Part shown: one piece after another, positions 20,546 through 35,121 of the stretch
Layout: each line of letters starts with the position of its first letter
Numbering within the stretch: position 1 is the stretch's first letter
Assembly (NCBI GenBank): GCA_964007475.1
Contig: OZ023273.1
Location: forward strand, 141,953,308 to 142,017,307
DNA: 64,000 nucleotides
Direction: 5' to 3'
From: Hybos culiciformis
Taxonomy: Eukaryota > Arthropoda > Insecta > Diptera > Hybotidae
Translations under genes and position numbers: made by a program
The notes under the pieces: model-generated
What the model saw: only the letters and a program-made list of their open reading frames with translations
Databases searched by the model: none
What the model was told of the DNA's origin: nothing

Positions 20546-23500
20546 TCTTTAAAAAAAAATGTTGAAATCATCTTTGGATCCTGAAACCATCTGAAACCAT
20601 ATAAAGAGTAAATTTTATTATTTTTTTTTCATAAGGCTAAGATGCTTAATAAGTACAACAAAAACTAGTGCTGCTATAAATATTTCATGTTTTGAAAAAA
20701 ATATTCATATGTACATTAATAATCAATAGTAAATGGTAGCTCACCGATTATCAAATTTCGGATTAATATGAGAATTTTATGCATTTACTGCATCAAATAC
20801 ATAGTAACTGGAAACTGAATATTAAATGAGAAATTTTATGAATTATGTAAATGTAAAAGGATTTTTTTTTTCAAACAGCATTCATCTAATCCATCTTTTT
20901 TTTATATATTAATATAATTTTGATAAAGATTAATTAAGGTCTGTCTTAAGGCTATAAAAAAAAAGAAATATTCATAAATGTGTAATCAAATTTCACATTT
21001 CATCAGGTTTTATTTAAATATATTTTGTAAATGAAAAACAATTTTTGTCAAAAATTATTATTTATATTTGCTACAGTGATGGAAATAATAAGAAGGCACA
21101 TCTTCTTAATTTTTATTTTTATAATTTTCTAATTATTGTAATTTTTTATAAGTTCACGACGAAACAACTCCAAACTGAAATTTTATTCAACTCAAATTAC
21201 AATATAGATTTATAAGTTCTTGTGAAAAATATTTTGATCCGAAATTTCAATTTCGTATCAAAATATCAATGGCTCAGTCTCAAATTGCTTTTTTTTACTT
21301 TTTTCGACTCCTAAGGATTAAACAATATTGTTATACTGATGGTTGTTAGAACAAATGAGTTTTAAAATTTTATAAAATTAACCAGTTTTTTGTTGTATGT
21401 ACTCTTAAAATTTACAAAAAGATACCAACCAATCCATCAAAACTTTCATAGTTTTGATGAATTACAATAATTTGCATAAATTTTTGTTTTGTTTTTTTTT
21501 TTTTTTGTATGAGAAATAAATATTAAGGATGAATAACACGAGACCAAACGTGCGTGATAGATCAAATTTCACGGACACATTATTAAAACATGATTTTTAT
21601 GTTGTACATATCTTTTCTTTTTTTTTTTCCATCCTTTAGATAATTTTAACTGAAAAATCAGATAGAAAATGCATTTAATCAATATAGACGAGAGATAAAA
21701 AATTAGATATATAGGTACATATATATTTTTATACTTATAAAATATACCAAAACCGTTTTTTATCAAAATATTCCTTTATTCGTAAAAAAAAAAATGTAAA
21801 ATAGACTATAGGTTAAAAGTTTTTTTTTTTTTTTTATTTTGAGATGTGAACACAGATACATATATTTTGAATCCCTTTTCAAAAAAAACTTTGATAACCG
21901 TGTCAAATCAAACACCAACTGATAAATCAAAAACATTATGATAATTTGCTCATTTTGATTGAATGTATTTTTTAACATTTTTAGTGAAATGTTTTTACAT
22001 GATCTCTAATTCTGTATTAAAAATGGATACAAATGTTAAATATGTAGTATATAAGGACGTACAATGAGATCTAGATTTTTTTTTTTATTATTTTCCATAA
22101 ATATATGGAACTATTCTTATACACTTATACATATTTATTCTTATACACTAATTGAATAAATTTTAATCAGTTTATAAACCTTGTATGCGTAGTAATATCT
22201 TCCAGACCCAGCTTTCACTCAAGTCAAAAGAATTATTGAAAATATAATGTCAAATTTTATCTTAAAATTCACCTAAACTATATACTCCATCATAACTATT
22301 ATTATTACTATTCCTTACAATATTTTTCAAAATGAAAACAAAACGTGTATAAAAAAATCAAAACACATTACGAATATTTATGGCTGTAATTAAATTGCAA
22401 ATGCATATCAATGAAACAAATATAGTATCGTTATTATTATGCCTTTTATTTTTTTTATTTTTTTTGAAAATCAACAAAAAAAAACAAGTAAATTGTTTAC
22501 AAAATTGGTTATAATTGTTCATAGTCAATTTAATGCAATTATATATAGAAAAACTAAAATTTAGGCTCGTATAGCAATGATTTCGTACGTATGATTTCAT
22601 ATAAATATAAAAGCAATATGCGAATTTTTTTCCAATTTTTTTATTGATAATTAACGACTGACCATTAATCTAACTTTTTTGTTGGATATATTTTTAAAAT
22701 AGTGGTCAATATTTTTACCCCCTGGGGTAGGTACTCGATTCGTTTTTTTTATGAATTAAAAATAGTAAACATGCATTGACCATATGCATAAACACCCTTT
22801 TTTTATCATATGAACATATATAATTCTTTTTTTATTTTTGGAATTATGGCTTTGATTGATGAACAGAAGCATGTGTGATAAATACACTTAATAGCATGGG
22901 TATACGAATTAGCAGCAGATCAAAAAATTAAAATCACCCAATTTATAAAATATACCTACACGATGAAAAAATATGTATAAATATAAAGAAGAAGGCATAA
23001 TAAATTTTTCGGGATTTTTAAGATGATTTACATGCATTTAGAATTGAGAAATAAATTAATTTAAAATAATTCCTTCAGACATCTATATAAGCGCATTCAA
23101 TAATATTTGTTATCTTTATTTACCGAAAAATGGCAACAAAATTCAACATTAATACACACCAAAAGGATCTCCATATATTTCTATTGTAACATAAGTATTT
23201 CAAAACTCTGGAATACAAACTGAGCAATGTGTTGTCAAACTGATAACATCTTATTTGCCAAAAAAAAAACCAAAACAGTGATTTTGCGCAAAAATTATAA
23301 TTGGACAACTCTTTTGATTGATTAGAAATGTTTTTGCAAAATAAAAAAATTTTATATGCGTGTTTAAAAAAAAAAAGGATTCAACTATTTGTGATTATGT
23401 GATGTGTATAAAATTAGCAAGTTAGTACGTTCAAGTATTAAACTCGACAAAATACATAATTGGTTAACTTCTAGGCTTGATAAACTTTGAAACCAAAAAT

Positions 23501-26500
23501 CGAAATCTGATGAACCTAAATTGTCAAGATTCAATATATAACATTCAAACATTTCTCCATCCATTCAAACTTAAATACTTATTTTCCGGTAATAAAGGAT
23601 TTCCCCTTTTTTATCCTCTCTATGTTGCCCTCTTTTTTTTCTAAAACTGACGATAAATTATAAAAATTTATAAGTTATAGTTTTTTTAATTTTTCATTCG
23701 TATCGTATTTGAATCAAACTCAGTAAAATAATAAACTCGCGCACGAAAAAAAAAACTAAACTATTATATCCTTGTGATCCTTTAAAATTAATTCAGTCAC
23801 TTTTGTGCATTCAACATATTAAGTTGAGTTTTCTTCGTTTCACTATAAACGGACGGAAAATAAATAAAATATTGTACTTCTTGTTTTTATCCCTATCAAA
23901 AATTGAAATTTAATAAAAAAAATTTGAAGGGTAGAATAAAAAGTGAAAAAAATTTAAAAAGGAGATAAAAATAAAAAAAATTTTGAGTACCATTTGAAAT
24001 TAAATATATTGTTGATTGCTATGAAATTTATTCGAAAAAAAAATTGAAAATAAAGAATTTAAACTAAAAATCAATTAAAACAAATTTCATAGCAAAGTTA
24101 GAGAAATATTTTCTTAAATTTTATATTATTGAAATAAAATTGTGCATAAAACTATCAGAAATACTAAGAAAAATCTGTAATAAAAAAAAAAATTCTTTGA
24201 CATAAAAACATTCAAATATCAAAAAATATAAATAAACCTATGAATAAAACTTATAGTTCAAACTTTTCTTTTAATTAACAAAAATTAAAAGAATTTCTTG
24301 AATACAACTGACTTATTATAGAGGCAGCAACAAATTACACTAAAAAAAAAACTAAATAAAACATTGCCAGTTTTGTTTCTACTTTGACTAAAGTATCTTT
24401 GGTCATAATTTTTTATAACATTTTTTTTGTTTATTTTTTGACATAATGAAATATCTCAGTCAAGGACAAAAAGAATCTTATACCCTTGTTACACGCAAGA
24501 GGTATGTGAAAAAATTAATGTAAGTACCTATAGACCTACATATTTTTTTTTTCAAGGATAATGTTTTGTGAATATTTTTTTTTTGTTTTGTATGAAGGCA
24601 GTTATGCATATCGAGAAACAAAAAGATAATAAATAAAAATTTTAAATAACAAGAAATTCATTTTATATGATATAGTTAGACTTTATATACTTACTAAGTA
24701 AGTTAAAATAAATTTAAAATCTAATAATTTTGCTCAAATTTTTAATTGTAAACCATCGTAATGTAAACCCTGTAAGAAATATTAACCCCCTAAAAAATCA
24801 TGTATTTAAAAAAAAAAAACAAAAGTAAAAATTTCATAAAATCAAATTAATTTTAGCTGAAAATTTTAAACAACAAAATATACAAAAGGATCATGAATTC
24901 AATGAATTATTTTTAAAATCCACCCTCGTAATTACATTACATATAATAGTTATGTATATAATATCAATGCATATTTTATTAAAAAAAACAAAATAATTTT
25001 GATTTGTTTATTTTGGGCGAAAGTTAATCTACCTAATTACAAGTTGACAGCGCAAATTTTTTTTTGAATATAAAAAAGTTTTATACAAATTTAGAAAATT
25101 TTCGTTTTTTTTTTTTAAATTGATAATTTCATAAAAATATTTCAGCTCTATATTATTGTGGTTGGTTATTGTCCCCATTATCGATGATCTCTACGCGACT
25201 ATTTGTCACAAAATTTACTATTTGTTCAATAGAAAATCGTTAAATCGCCAAAAGCAACAATTTTGCAAAAATTTCATCCAGATTTTTGACATATCTATCA
25301 GATCCCATTTTCTATGCTGATCAAAATTGAGTTAGTAATTTAATTACAAGATAATTGTCAAACATGTGTCCAGTCAGCATTTAATCAAATTAATATAATA
25401 CCAAGAAAATTATATTAGCTATAAAAAAAATTCCAAGCATTATTTATATCAAATGCAAATATCAGTTTCCATTTAAAAATAAAATAATGTTTATATCCCT
25501 AATTATGTTTTTCAAGGACGTTGAAATCAAAACAAATGAATGTGATATGCAAATGGCCCTTGAATAAATTTATTTTATTTTTATTTTTGATTTTTCAACA
25601 TGATATTAAAATGTTCAATCATATATAATTTAAACACGACCAGAATTCATACACACAACTTTTGCAATAATATTTCATCGCTGATTATAATCTTTCAACT
25701 CTGGTGTGGTGACTTGCATTGCAATTCTGCAATAATTATTTATTTACTAGCCAGGTGAAAATATTATGCAAAAATTGTATGCAAAAAAGATTCTCATTTT
25801 CTTTTATAATTGCACTTAATGTCAATCAAATCAAAACAATTATAAAAATTCAAATAAAAAACCCTACTTCAAAGTTTACAATAGATATACTATGCAAAAT
25901 TTGTTCTTGTGAAAACTACTAATTTTTAGTCAAAGCGAAGAAAACTACTTATCTTGGCATTCAGTTTTAGTGAAGTTTTGTGTTTTATGTTCAATTCAGG
26001 AATTAATTCTTTACAATGTACATATTTATATCGTTAAAAAATTTATAAAAACTTTGACACACGCCTAATTTTGTGAAATTTCTATAAATTCAACAATTTA
26101 TATTCATTTTTATTTAATTTTATTATAATTATACACTGTTCTCTATATATTTTAATCAAATACGCAATTAAAATTAATTTACTTTCATTCATATTTCACC
26201 CTTAACGCATTTTTAACACCATGCTCTCTTTTCATTTGAATTTTCAACCAAATTTTTATGCACCAAAACTAAAATTTATGTTAATTTAATTTGAATCTGA
26301 AATTATTTCATTTAAAATAATAAGCATAATAACATCAAAAAATAAAATAAAATAATTTCCTATAATTTTTGTGGGTCTTTGCTTTTAAGAGGAATAAAAT
26401 TTATTGCCTACCGGCGATAAAATTACAATTTTCATTCTTTAATGATAAAATATTTATTTAAATTTGTTATGGATTTTCACAAAAATGCATGAAAAATTGA

Positions 26501-29500
26501 AAATTTCCATCACAATGATTTTTCGGAAATATTTTTTTTATTAAAATTTATTTTAGTTTAAAAACCTTGATTTAACATTGAAATTTCTAATGGTCTTTTC
26601 TTTTGTTTGGAAACTTTTTACAATGATGAGCGGTTCCGATTACTATTTTACATAGTCATGATTTACAAGCAGTTCAAATTTATCAAAAAAAAAAAATTTA
26701 TAATAAAAAATACATATAGACCTCTACACAAATAAATTAAAGAATAACATATTTAATGCTACACTTTGTAAAAAAAATTATGTCCAAACGGACTATCAAT
26801 TAACCAGTTCAAAATAAAAAAAAAAAATTTTTGAAATATTGTTGACAACTCAAAGATACCTAACTAGAGATAAATAAATACATTCTCAGTCTCACAAGCG
26901 TATAGATTCTTAAATGCAAAAAAAATCGTATAACAAAAATAATGTTACGATTAAATTTATTTATAATGTTATCTTATTCAAATAATTTCCATATAAATTA
27001 CGAATAATCCTTATACTCACTAGCATACATAAATAACACCATATTATGAAAATTTGCATAAATGCAATATAAAATATTTCCAGAATCTAATAAATAAAAT
27101 TTAACTATATGATTTCGCTCTATTTGATATATAGGCGGCAAATTGCATAACTTTATTATGGTTATTTAAATTTTTGCAAAATGAAATTGAAAGTAATTAT
27201 TTTTTTTATAATTAAACCAGTTTTATATTGTAATAACGATTCAAAATTCTCGGTTAACCATTAATTAAACCAATAAATTAATATAAATTTATATTACGCA
27301 TAATGGAAAGAGAAATTTATACGCAAAAATTTATGAGTCAAATTTATCCTTAAAATTATACACGCACTTTAAAATTTTGTAGTTTATTTTATAGTATGAA
27401 TTTACGATAATATTTTAATTTATGATAATGAAAGATTCGCCCCTAAACCGTCTTTTTTTCCCCAATATAAAATTAATGATTCAGAAAATTTACAGAAGCA
27501 ATGAATTTAAAATTTGGAAGTTGACAAGTACAAAGCTAATAGTAATTATACGTTTCAGTAGAACTGAAACTTGATTGATATATCGATTCTAGGACAGAAA
27601 TAGTTTTTTTATATAAAATAAGGAAACTTAAATAGACTATACTAAAAATTTACATTAAGCTATAATAAATTTTAATAACGGCATTAGCTTTACTGGCTTG
27701 GGCATAGTATGTGTATTAATTTTCCCAAGCTTCTATAATTTTCATCAATCAATTGTTTATTCGTTGGAATGTCCTTGTCCTTGAAATTTTAAACATGGTT
27801 CAATTAGTTCCATGTCATCAGTTCTATTCTCTTAACATAATAGTATAAAGGTATCCATATATATTTCGATCTATATTACGTGAAATTTTACAAGACTCTC
27901 TAATTGTTTTTAGGTATATAGAAAAAAAAAACAGAAAAATTCCTGAAGGGTGTTAATTTATAGAGTGATAAAAAAAATTTGTTTATAGCGCGGCAAAAGG
28001 ATATTAAATATTTTTTGAAAACTCACAAGTAAAAATAAAACATTGAAAAAAAAAAAAAATTTTAATTGAAGAAAGTTGTTAAGTTTTTTTTTCAAAGAAA
28101 ACACAATTTGTTTTTTTGTTTAATGTTCAACAAATATCAAACATCTGTCGACATTCATAATTCAAATTCCGATATAGAAATGTAGAAAACATGAAACACT
28201 ATGAATTTGTTTTTATATAGATAAGATACAAAGCAGATCGTCCAATGTAGTTAAATATCTTAGTTTATATATTTTCTTTATTCCACAAACATTGCATATT
28301 TTTAGGAAAAATAAAAAATTCATGTATCATTTTATATAATTGTTTTTATTTTAGTCAGTTTCAATATCTAAATACCACAAATCAGCTGTTCTTATTTAAA
28401 TTGTTTTAAATTGACCAAACTATGGTTCAAAAACATTTCAAGTAAAACAATTTTCCTTTTAATATCAAGTTTGTCCCTTGAACTGCCATTACTTTAATAA
28501 TAAAAATATAGATACCTATATTTATTAACAATAAATGCACATTGACCAAAATCTACGGCTGCTGTGTTCCAGCATTTTCCCACGCTTCTCAGGAACTGAA
28601 TAATCATTTTCTTTTTTATTTATACATAAAAAAATTTAAAATTTTTTTTTTTTAATTTTTTAGCATTGACTAGACTAATTTTTCGGTTGAAAGCAAATTG
28701 TCTGTAAGAGAAATTGTTTTGTGAAGGAAGAACTTGTATTTTTCTTATTCTAAGAATCAAAAATCCCTCGAAGAAAAAAAAAACAAACATTTACTTATAC
28801 ATATATTAAAAAAAAACCAAACGAACAAAAGGACTAGACCACTTTTATTTTTTTTTTGTTTTTTGGAAGTAATCACCATTAATCTTGTTATAATTTTTAT
28901 CAATATAATGGTATTAAAAAAAATTATTTAAGTATTCATAGTTTTTTTTTTTACCTAAAAGAATGATGGCTACTTAATGTCCACATCTTATTTTCTTACT
29001 GTTTTTTTTTTTATTTTTCCTATTGTTTTTCCCTGCACGACGGTAGGTATATTTGTTTGCTTCAGGATAACTATTAACTACATCTAAAGGATTTCATAAA
29101 AAATTCTTGTGGAAAAATATCATTGTTTTAGGTTTTTATATATACAGAGAGCTAGTTTTGAAAAATTTACTCAAAATACCGGTTTTTTTTTGGAAACTAT
29201 TTGTTACTCCGGTGAAATAATAATTCATTACTTTTCTGTGGGTTTTGAAAACAAGAAAAAATCTTAATTCACCATCTGAACCCCATATATGGAAGATCAT
29301 ATCCGATTGATAAAATCTATGTATAAAAACTAAGTATGGTTCTGTCATCGAACTCTTAGAACCTTTTCATTTATGCCCAGTGGGACGTTCGAATTTTTTG
29401 TAGATTATCAAATAGCAAACTTTATTTTAATATCACAACTAAGTATGCCTCTATTATCGACCCTATTTTCAATTTATCTTTCTATTCGGAAATCATATTC

Positions 29501-32326
29501 AGCAATAAAAGTGTTTCTCATTGAATTTGTGAACAAAATTTTCAACATAACACAAACTGTCTTCTAATAATTCTTTCAAAAATTTTGTTCTTTTTATAAT
29601 TACATAATTTCCATATTCACAAAACACATCAACTTCTAAATGATCAAGGAAAAAAAATTGTAAAACAGCATAGAAAACTACCGTTACTTGGCATCAATTT
29701 ATCCTATTTACATGTACTGATATAAATTACAAGATAAAAAAAAAGGGTTAAAATATTATAATTTTACCCCTTTTTTCTTCTTCGAAAGGATATTTTCGCG
29801 ATTTCTTAAACTTTCAAGAAATTTACGGTCAATGAAGGATGAAAAAAAAATGTAAATTTAAAAATCAAAACTGCGAGGAACAAAACTGTATAATGTCTTC
29901 TCCATACACATTGATAATCATTATATTGAAATTTAAAGTTAATAAGTTCAGGATACATATTTTCTTTCTATCTACTTGTCTAGACCAAAAGTGATAGAGT
30001 ATAAAATTATTTTCAAAATTATTCTTTATATTATACGGTTGTTGTTTCCAATGTTTAAATTCTTTTTTCTTGGTAAGAGCACATATTTCGCAGATCCGAG
30101 TTGCAAACAACTTATGTCCCGAATTTGACGTAATCCGATCCTTAAAAAATTTATGACACACCCAAAATTGATCTAACAATCCTTTTTATCTTTCTTTCAA
30201 TGGATGTTGGAAAAGCCCATTTAAACTACCTTGCATTGTAAAAAAAATTTACAATTCATTCATTCATGCAAATTTTCAAGTTTTCCTTACGCAAGAAATA
30301 ATTATTTGAAGAAAATCCGTTATTTCTTAAGGAAAAAAAAAAGGGTGGAAATTTTTAAAAGGTGATCGCGTATTGCGCGATATTTATTGCAAGAGAATAG
30401 GTTTCTATAAAATCGTATTGTTATTTATAGAATTTTAATACAAAACAGGATTTACTTCTATAATATAACTATATGCACAAATAACATGCATATATATAAT
30501 TAATAATAATATACATCATTTATATTATGTTTATGAATAATGTATCCTTATATTTTTCGCTTAGACTTAAAAGAATTTTATATTTTTTCTAATGAAAGAA
30601 AATATACTGTTTTTCAATTTTCTCACAGTTTATTGAATGTTAATTTTCTTTTTTTCTTTTTTTCACATCAGAAAAAGGGTTATAAATAAATTTCACTATA
30701 TTCCAACTATTATGAACCATGAAGCCGGTTGTATAACTAAAGTTACAATTCGCGTTTTCTAATTAACGGTTACATAATAATGGTTTTCAGTTCATTAGGT
30801 CAAATTGGAAATATATATAAAATAATTTTTTGATTCCATTTAGTTCTTTTAAGTTACATATTTGGAAAACTTAAAAAAAGTTTATCTTAACAAATCTGAT
30901 TCCGAAAAGATATATTTTTTATAATTGTTTATATTTAGAACGTGTACAAAAAATTTTGTGTAATGTTTACGAAACATTCTAGCTTGATGGACGACTCGAA
31001 TGGTAGATTCATAGTGTTAAGACCTTGGGTTAAGATTTTTAGTTTACTATTTTTCGCAATGTTTGTATTTTAATTTTACAAACATTTAGATTAATTTATA
31101 CAAGTCTATGTAAAAAATGTATAACAAACTTTCAACCGAATCCTCAAAATTTACAGAAATTAACACTCATTTGGTATTGAAATAAACGAGAGAAATAGTT
31201 ATAGACAGTATTTGTGCATAAATTTGTGAAATAATTGATTCTGTAGTGAGAATTAAATCACATTTACTTTTTGGCGATAGATGTAGATGTGGATGTGGAA
31301 TTGTTCTATTAATTGTTCCAAAATCTGTCAATAAACTGTGAGAAATATTGAAAACGGCGCAAAAATTAATGACTTTAACATATTTTAGACTTCAAAAAAT
31401 TTATTTCTTTAAATTCAAAATATTCACATTTCAGTCATACTGCTATAAACAAAAAGTCATAAAATTCAATATTTTAATGACTTCTGTAAAATAAAATTTA
31501 CTAATTTACTATATCCCTTGAGTTTTATTTTTTTTATTGTTTGAAAGGTTCATATGGCAAATAATTATGGTTAGAAATCAATCTTTGAGAAAATTATTTT
31601 TCGGTTTCCTTTAGAAAATAATAAAATAATAGAAAGAAAAAATGAATCCCTTATTGATTTCTTGATTGATTTCTTTAAGGAATTTAAAATGATTAATGAT
31701 CTGAAGATTTTAACGAGGTTTTTATTTTCTGTTTGAAAACAAACCCTTACCAAAAGTAAACCACAACAAATTATTAAAAACTTCTTTCTTTTTTTTTCAA
31801 CCGCATATACATATAGTAATAAGAACTTAAATAGTCATCTGTTTTTATCATTGTACATTTTGTAATAGTTATAATAATAATAAAGATTACATTTAATTGG
31901 TATTCCCTTAATGAGGTACATTAAGAAAATGTGAAAAAAAAAACTTATTTGGAAAGAATGGAGAAAGAAAAAAGAAAATTTTTCAACAGTTTTTACGCTT
32001 TTTTTTCTATTATTTAAGAGCTCGATTTCATATTCTCCAAGATACATTTTCTATAGTAAAAATATATTTTTCATTCTTTATTCTTTATTTCAATTCAATG
32101 ATATGTACACACTTCTATTTTCACTTGAATAAAATGGCGAATAGGATTTGCGTACAAGTATTAATTTATAGGCCCTATAAGCCCGAATGTTTTCAATATC
32201 AAAGAAGTAATAAGATGATGTTCTCCATAAACTGGTGAAAACTAATTCTTATTTCTTTATTTAAAATATTCTCAAACTACACTATTTTCCATATTCACAA
32301 TTTAACCTATTATATAAATTTAATAG
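20546..32326. other. Long AT-rich stretch, probable intergenic DNA or Rapgap1 5' intron
   Basis: No convincing exon was found on either strand over about 11.8 kb. Open frames up to about 104 codons occur (for example minus 29865-30179), but that length is expected by chance at this composition, and they lack an ATG or known motifs. Because the first recognisable Rap1GAP exon starts inside a codon, at least part of this stretch should be its intron. Confidence 0.45.
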
Positions 32327-35121
32327 ACGACAAACTGCACCATGGACTCGTTCAACTCCAAATTTAAACACAACAACACGTCAAAAATCAAATTCAGGCA
32401 ATGATGAAAACATTAATCCAGCTGATCTTAACAACTCAAGTAGTACACAACAAAATTTATTTGAATTGTTAGAGAAAGTGCAGTCTACACGATTGGATGA
32501 TCAACGATCTGTATTGCCCGCATATTTTACAGAGGTAATTAATTTATTTTTGTTAAACTAAAAAATTTAAAGTTAAAACATTAACAAGGATCATAATTTC
32601 TGAAAGTTAATTTTCCAAATTTTATAACTATATGTACTTAAAATAAATTAGTCATATTTAAATGCACATTTTCATCTTCATTACTTTATTATTTTTTATT
32701 AAAAACAAATTGTATAACAACATCCCAATTCATTTAATCTTTGAAATTATTTTATGACGCTTTTAGAATGCGTGATATATCTTTCGCTTCACCTCCTTAA
32801 ATAAACAACACAGGCATTTTTTTAAAGAAGTCATTTCATTAAGGATTAAAAAACTGTATCTGTATCTTTTTTCAATGAACGACATCAAATAAATCATTTT
32901 TAACAACAGATGTTTTTAGTTGCGTTTAAATTGAATTTTAAAGATATTTATTGACTTTTTTATTAACAAATCATTACTAGACTATCATATTATAATAACT
33001 TCTATTCAATATTCTATTCAATTCATACATATTCATACATAGTTTGATCAGATACGCAGATACAACTTATTATATAAAATAACTAAAACCAAAGTGATTC
33101 TAAAACTCAGATATTTTTTTTATCTAATTTCAGGAGCCCAGAGCTAAGCGTGGCATTGTAAAATCAAACAGCTTAAATAAATTAAGGTCAATTTCTAGTA
33201 AAAATATATCACCTTCTTCAAGCCGACACAACAACTCGATAGAAATAATTTCTAAATTGGCTAAACAAGAATCTCCTGAATTACTTTTAAAGAGTATATT
33301 AAAAAACTCAGTTCCACATCCGTTAATAGTCTTACCTTCAAATTCAAAGTACTGGGTTGACGGCACGCATCACGAATGCATTGTTGATTCAAATGGAAAT
33401 CCAATCGTGTCACAAGTTACTGGCCGATATAAGCTAGAAATCAGCAACACTGCGAAATGTTATAGAAAGTATTTTGTTGGCCGAGATCATTTAAATTTAT
33501 TAGGTTATGATGAACAACTTGGTGCAATTTTGCTTTCAATTCAAAATGAACTGATAAGAAAAGAAGAACACATAAGAATAATCATGAGGATGCAAAGTGG
33601 GACAATTCACGAAGTTATCCCGATAATTTCTTTAGAAGGAAACGCAAATCCTGTTAAGATTGCTAAAGTTTTAAATGAACAAATCAACATCGAAAACTTT
33701 ATACCAATTACATTTCCTGGTTCATCCAAATACATTTTAAAATATGACGAGCACATTCTTTACTCGAACTTCAAATTTGGCATTTTATATCAGAAATTCG
33801 GTCAAACTACAGAAGAAGAACTATTTTCAAATAACGAAACATCTCAATCGTTTAAAGAATTCCTAGAATGCCTGGGGCAAAGAATTAAACTTAAAAATCA
33901 TAAGGGAAAATATAAAGGTGGTTTGGATACAGAAAATAATGAAACAGGGCATGAAGCTGTTTACGAGAGTTATAAAGGACATGAGATTATGTTTCACGTT
34001 TCCACTATGTTGCCCTACATAAATAGCGATTCTCAACAGCTACAGAGAAAAAGACATATCGGTAATGATATAGTGACGATTGTTTTTCAAGAGCCAAATG
34101 CGACATTCACACCTGATATGATAATCAGTAGCTTCACTCATACTTTTATAGTTGTTCAGCCTGTTGATAATTGTTCTAATACAATATATAAAGTTAGTAT
34201 AGTGGCCAAACATGATGTTCCATTTTTCAGCCCAACTCTTCCAACTCCAGCATTATTTCGAAGTGGAAAGGACTTTAAGGATTTTTTATTAACAAAACTT
34301 ATTAATGCTGAAAATGCCTCGTACAAAGCCGATAAGTTTTCAAAGCTTGAATCTCGTACTCGGGCATCTTTACTTTTGACTTTAGTGGAAGAACTAAAAA
34401 AGAAAACTTCGGAGTTTTTAGGAAGAAACTTGAATAATGCCAATGAGCCTAGTCGTCAAAATGAAAATGAAATTAAAACAACAAACTCTACTAAAATTTT
34501 TGGCTCTGTGTCAAAAGTTTTAAATGCGAAATCACAAGCAACTAAAGCAATAATACCATCCAAATTTAGTACCAAGACAAAAATATTAGAAACTAAACCT
34601 TCTGGTAAAAAAAATAAACTTGATATATCCAAAAGATTTCGAAAATATTCACATAATCAGAGACTAAATTTAGTAGAAGAAAGTTCAAAAACTAACATTG
34701 ATACTATATTAGATTCAAGTTCACAACAAAATCAATTTTTAAATATATTAGAAAATAGTGTAATGCTGCCCACAATTGATAACGACGCTGAAAATTTAAT
34801 GCGAGAAGTACAAAGATTAAAATGCGACAAATTGGATTTGTTAAGACAAAATGTGGTAAATATTTAAAAATATCGTTTTTTTAGAGTTAAATCAATATTT
34901 GATAAGAAACTTAAAACAAATATCTTCCCATAATTGAGTGAATAAGTTTTAACTGGATTTTTTTCTTATTTTTCATAATATAATTATTATTTTTTTTGTA
35001 GAATTGTCAACGTGACATAAACGCATTTGGTAAGGAAATTCTACGCTTACGAGATTTATTAAAAACATTCATGCCGGATGTAGGAAACGATGAACAATTT
35101 CCAATGCCGATGATAAGATAA
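32327..35121 (+). CDS. Rapgap1: Rap1 GTPase-activating protein (Rap1GAP), 3' exons
   Basis: Accelerates GTP hydrolysis on Rap1, restraining Rap1 in adhesion and morphogenesis; acts in the cytoplasm and at membranes. Three coding exons are visible: 32327-32534, 33134-34855 and 35002-35121, together about 682 residues. Exon one contains a GoLoco motif ([20 protein letters not shown], 32457-32516), whose Asp-Gln-Arg triad binds Galpha-i. Exon two holds the family N-terminal block ([20 protein letters not shown]) and the Rap-GAP domain from about 33767 to 34400. The catalytic stretch is [20 protein letters not shown] then [15 protein letters not shown], with the Asn thumb at codon 34064-34066. 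A Ser/Thr/Lys-rich tail and a Leu-heptad coiled coil in the last exon follow. The first exon opens at the third base of a codon, so the N-terminus is encoded further upstream and was not found. AATAAA lies at 35185-35190. Confidence 0.95.
32457..32516 (+). other. Rapgap1: GoLoco (G-protein regulatory) motif in Rap1GAP
   Basis: Encodes a full-length GoLoco helix and switch segment. The Asp-Gln-Arg triad falls at 32499-32507. In known GoLoco peptides the Arg reaches into the nucleotide site of GDP-bound Galpha-i/o. Its presence ties this Rap1GAP isoform to heterotrimeric G-protein signalling. Confidence 0.9.
32535..33133 (+). other. Rapgap1: Rapgap1 intron between GoLoco and Rap-GAP exons
   Basis: A 599-bp intron from GTAATT to TTTCAG, phase 0. 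Nothing else seen in it. Confidence 0.85.

Noticed and set aside
25136..25320. 58-codon plus-strand frame after a TTTCAG acceptor
   Set aside because: Length is ordinary for chance frames at this composition, with no donor, no ATG and no recognisable motif.
29865..30179. 104-codon minus-strand open frame
   Set aside because: It starts at TTG, has no recognised motif, and at roughly 75-80 percent A+T about one frame of this length is expected by chance in 128 kb of single strand.
34156..34443. 95-codon minus-strand frame
   Set aside because: Antisense shadow of the Rap-GAP coding exon.
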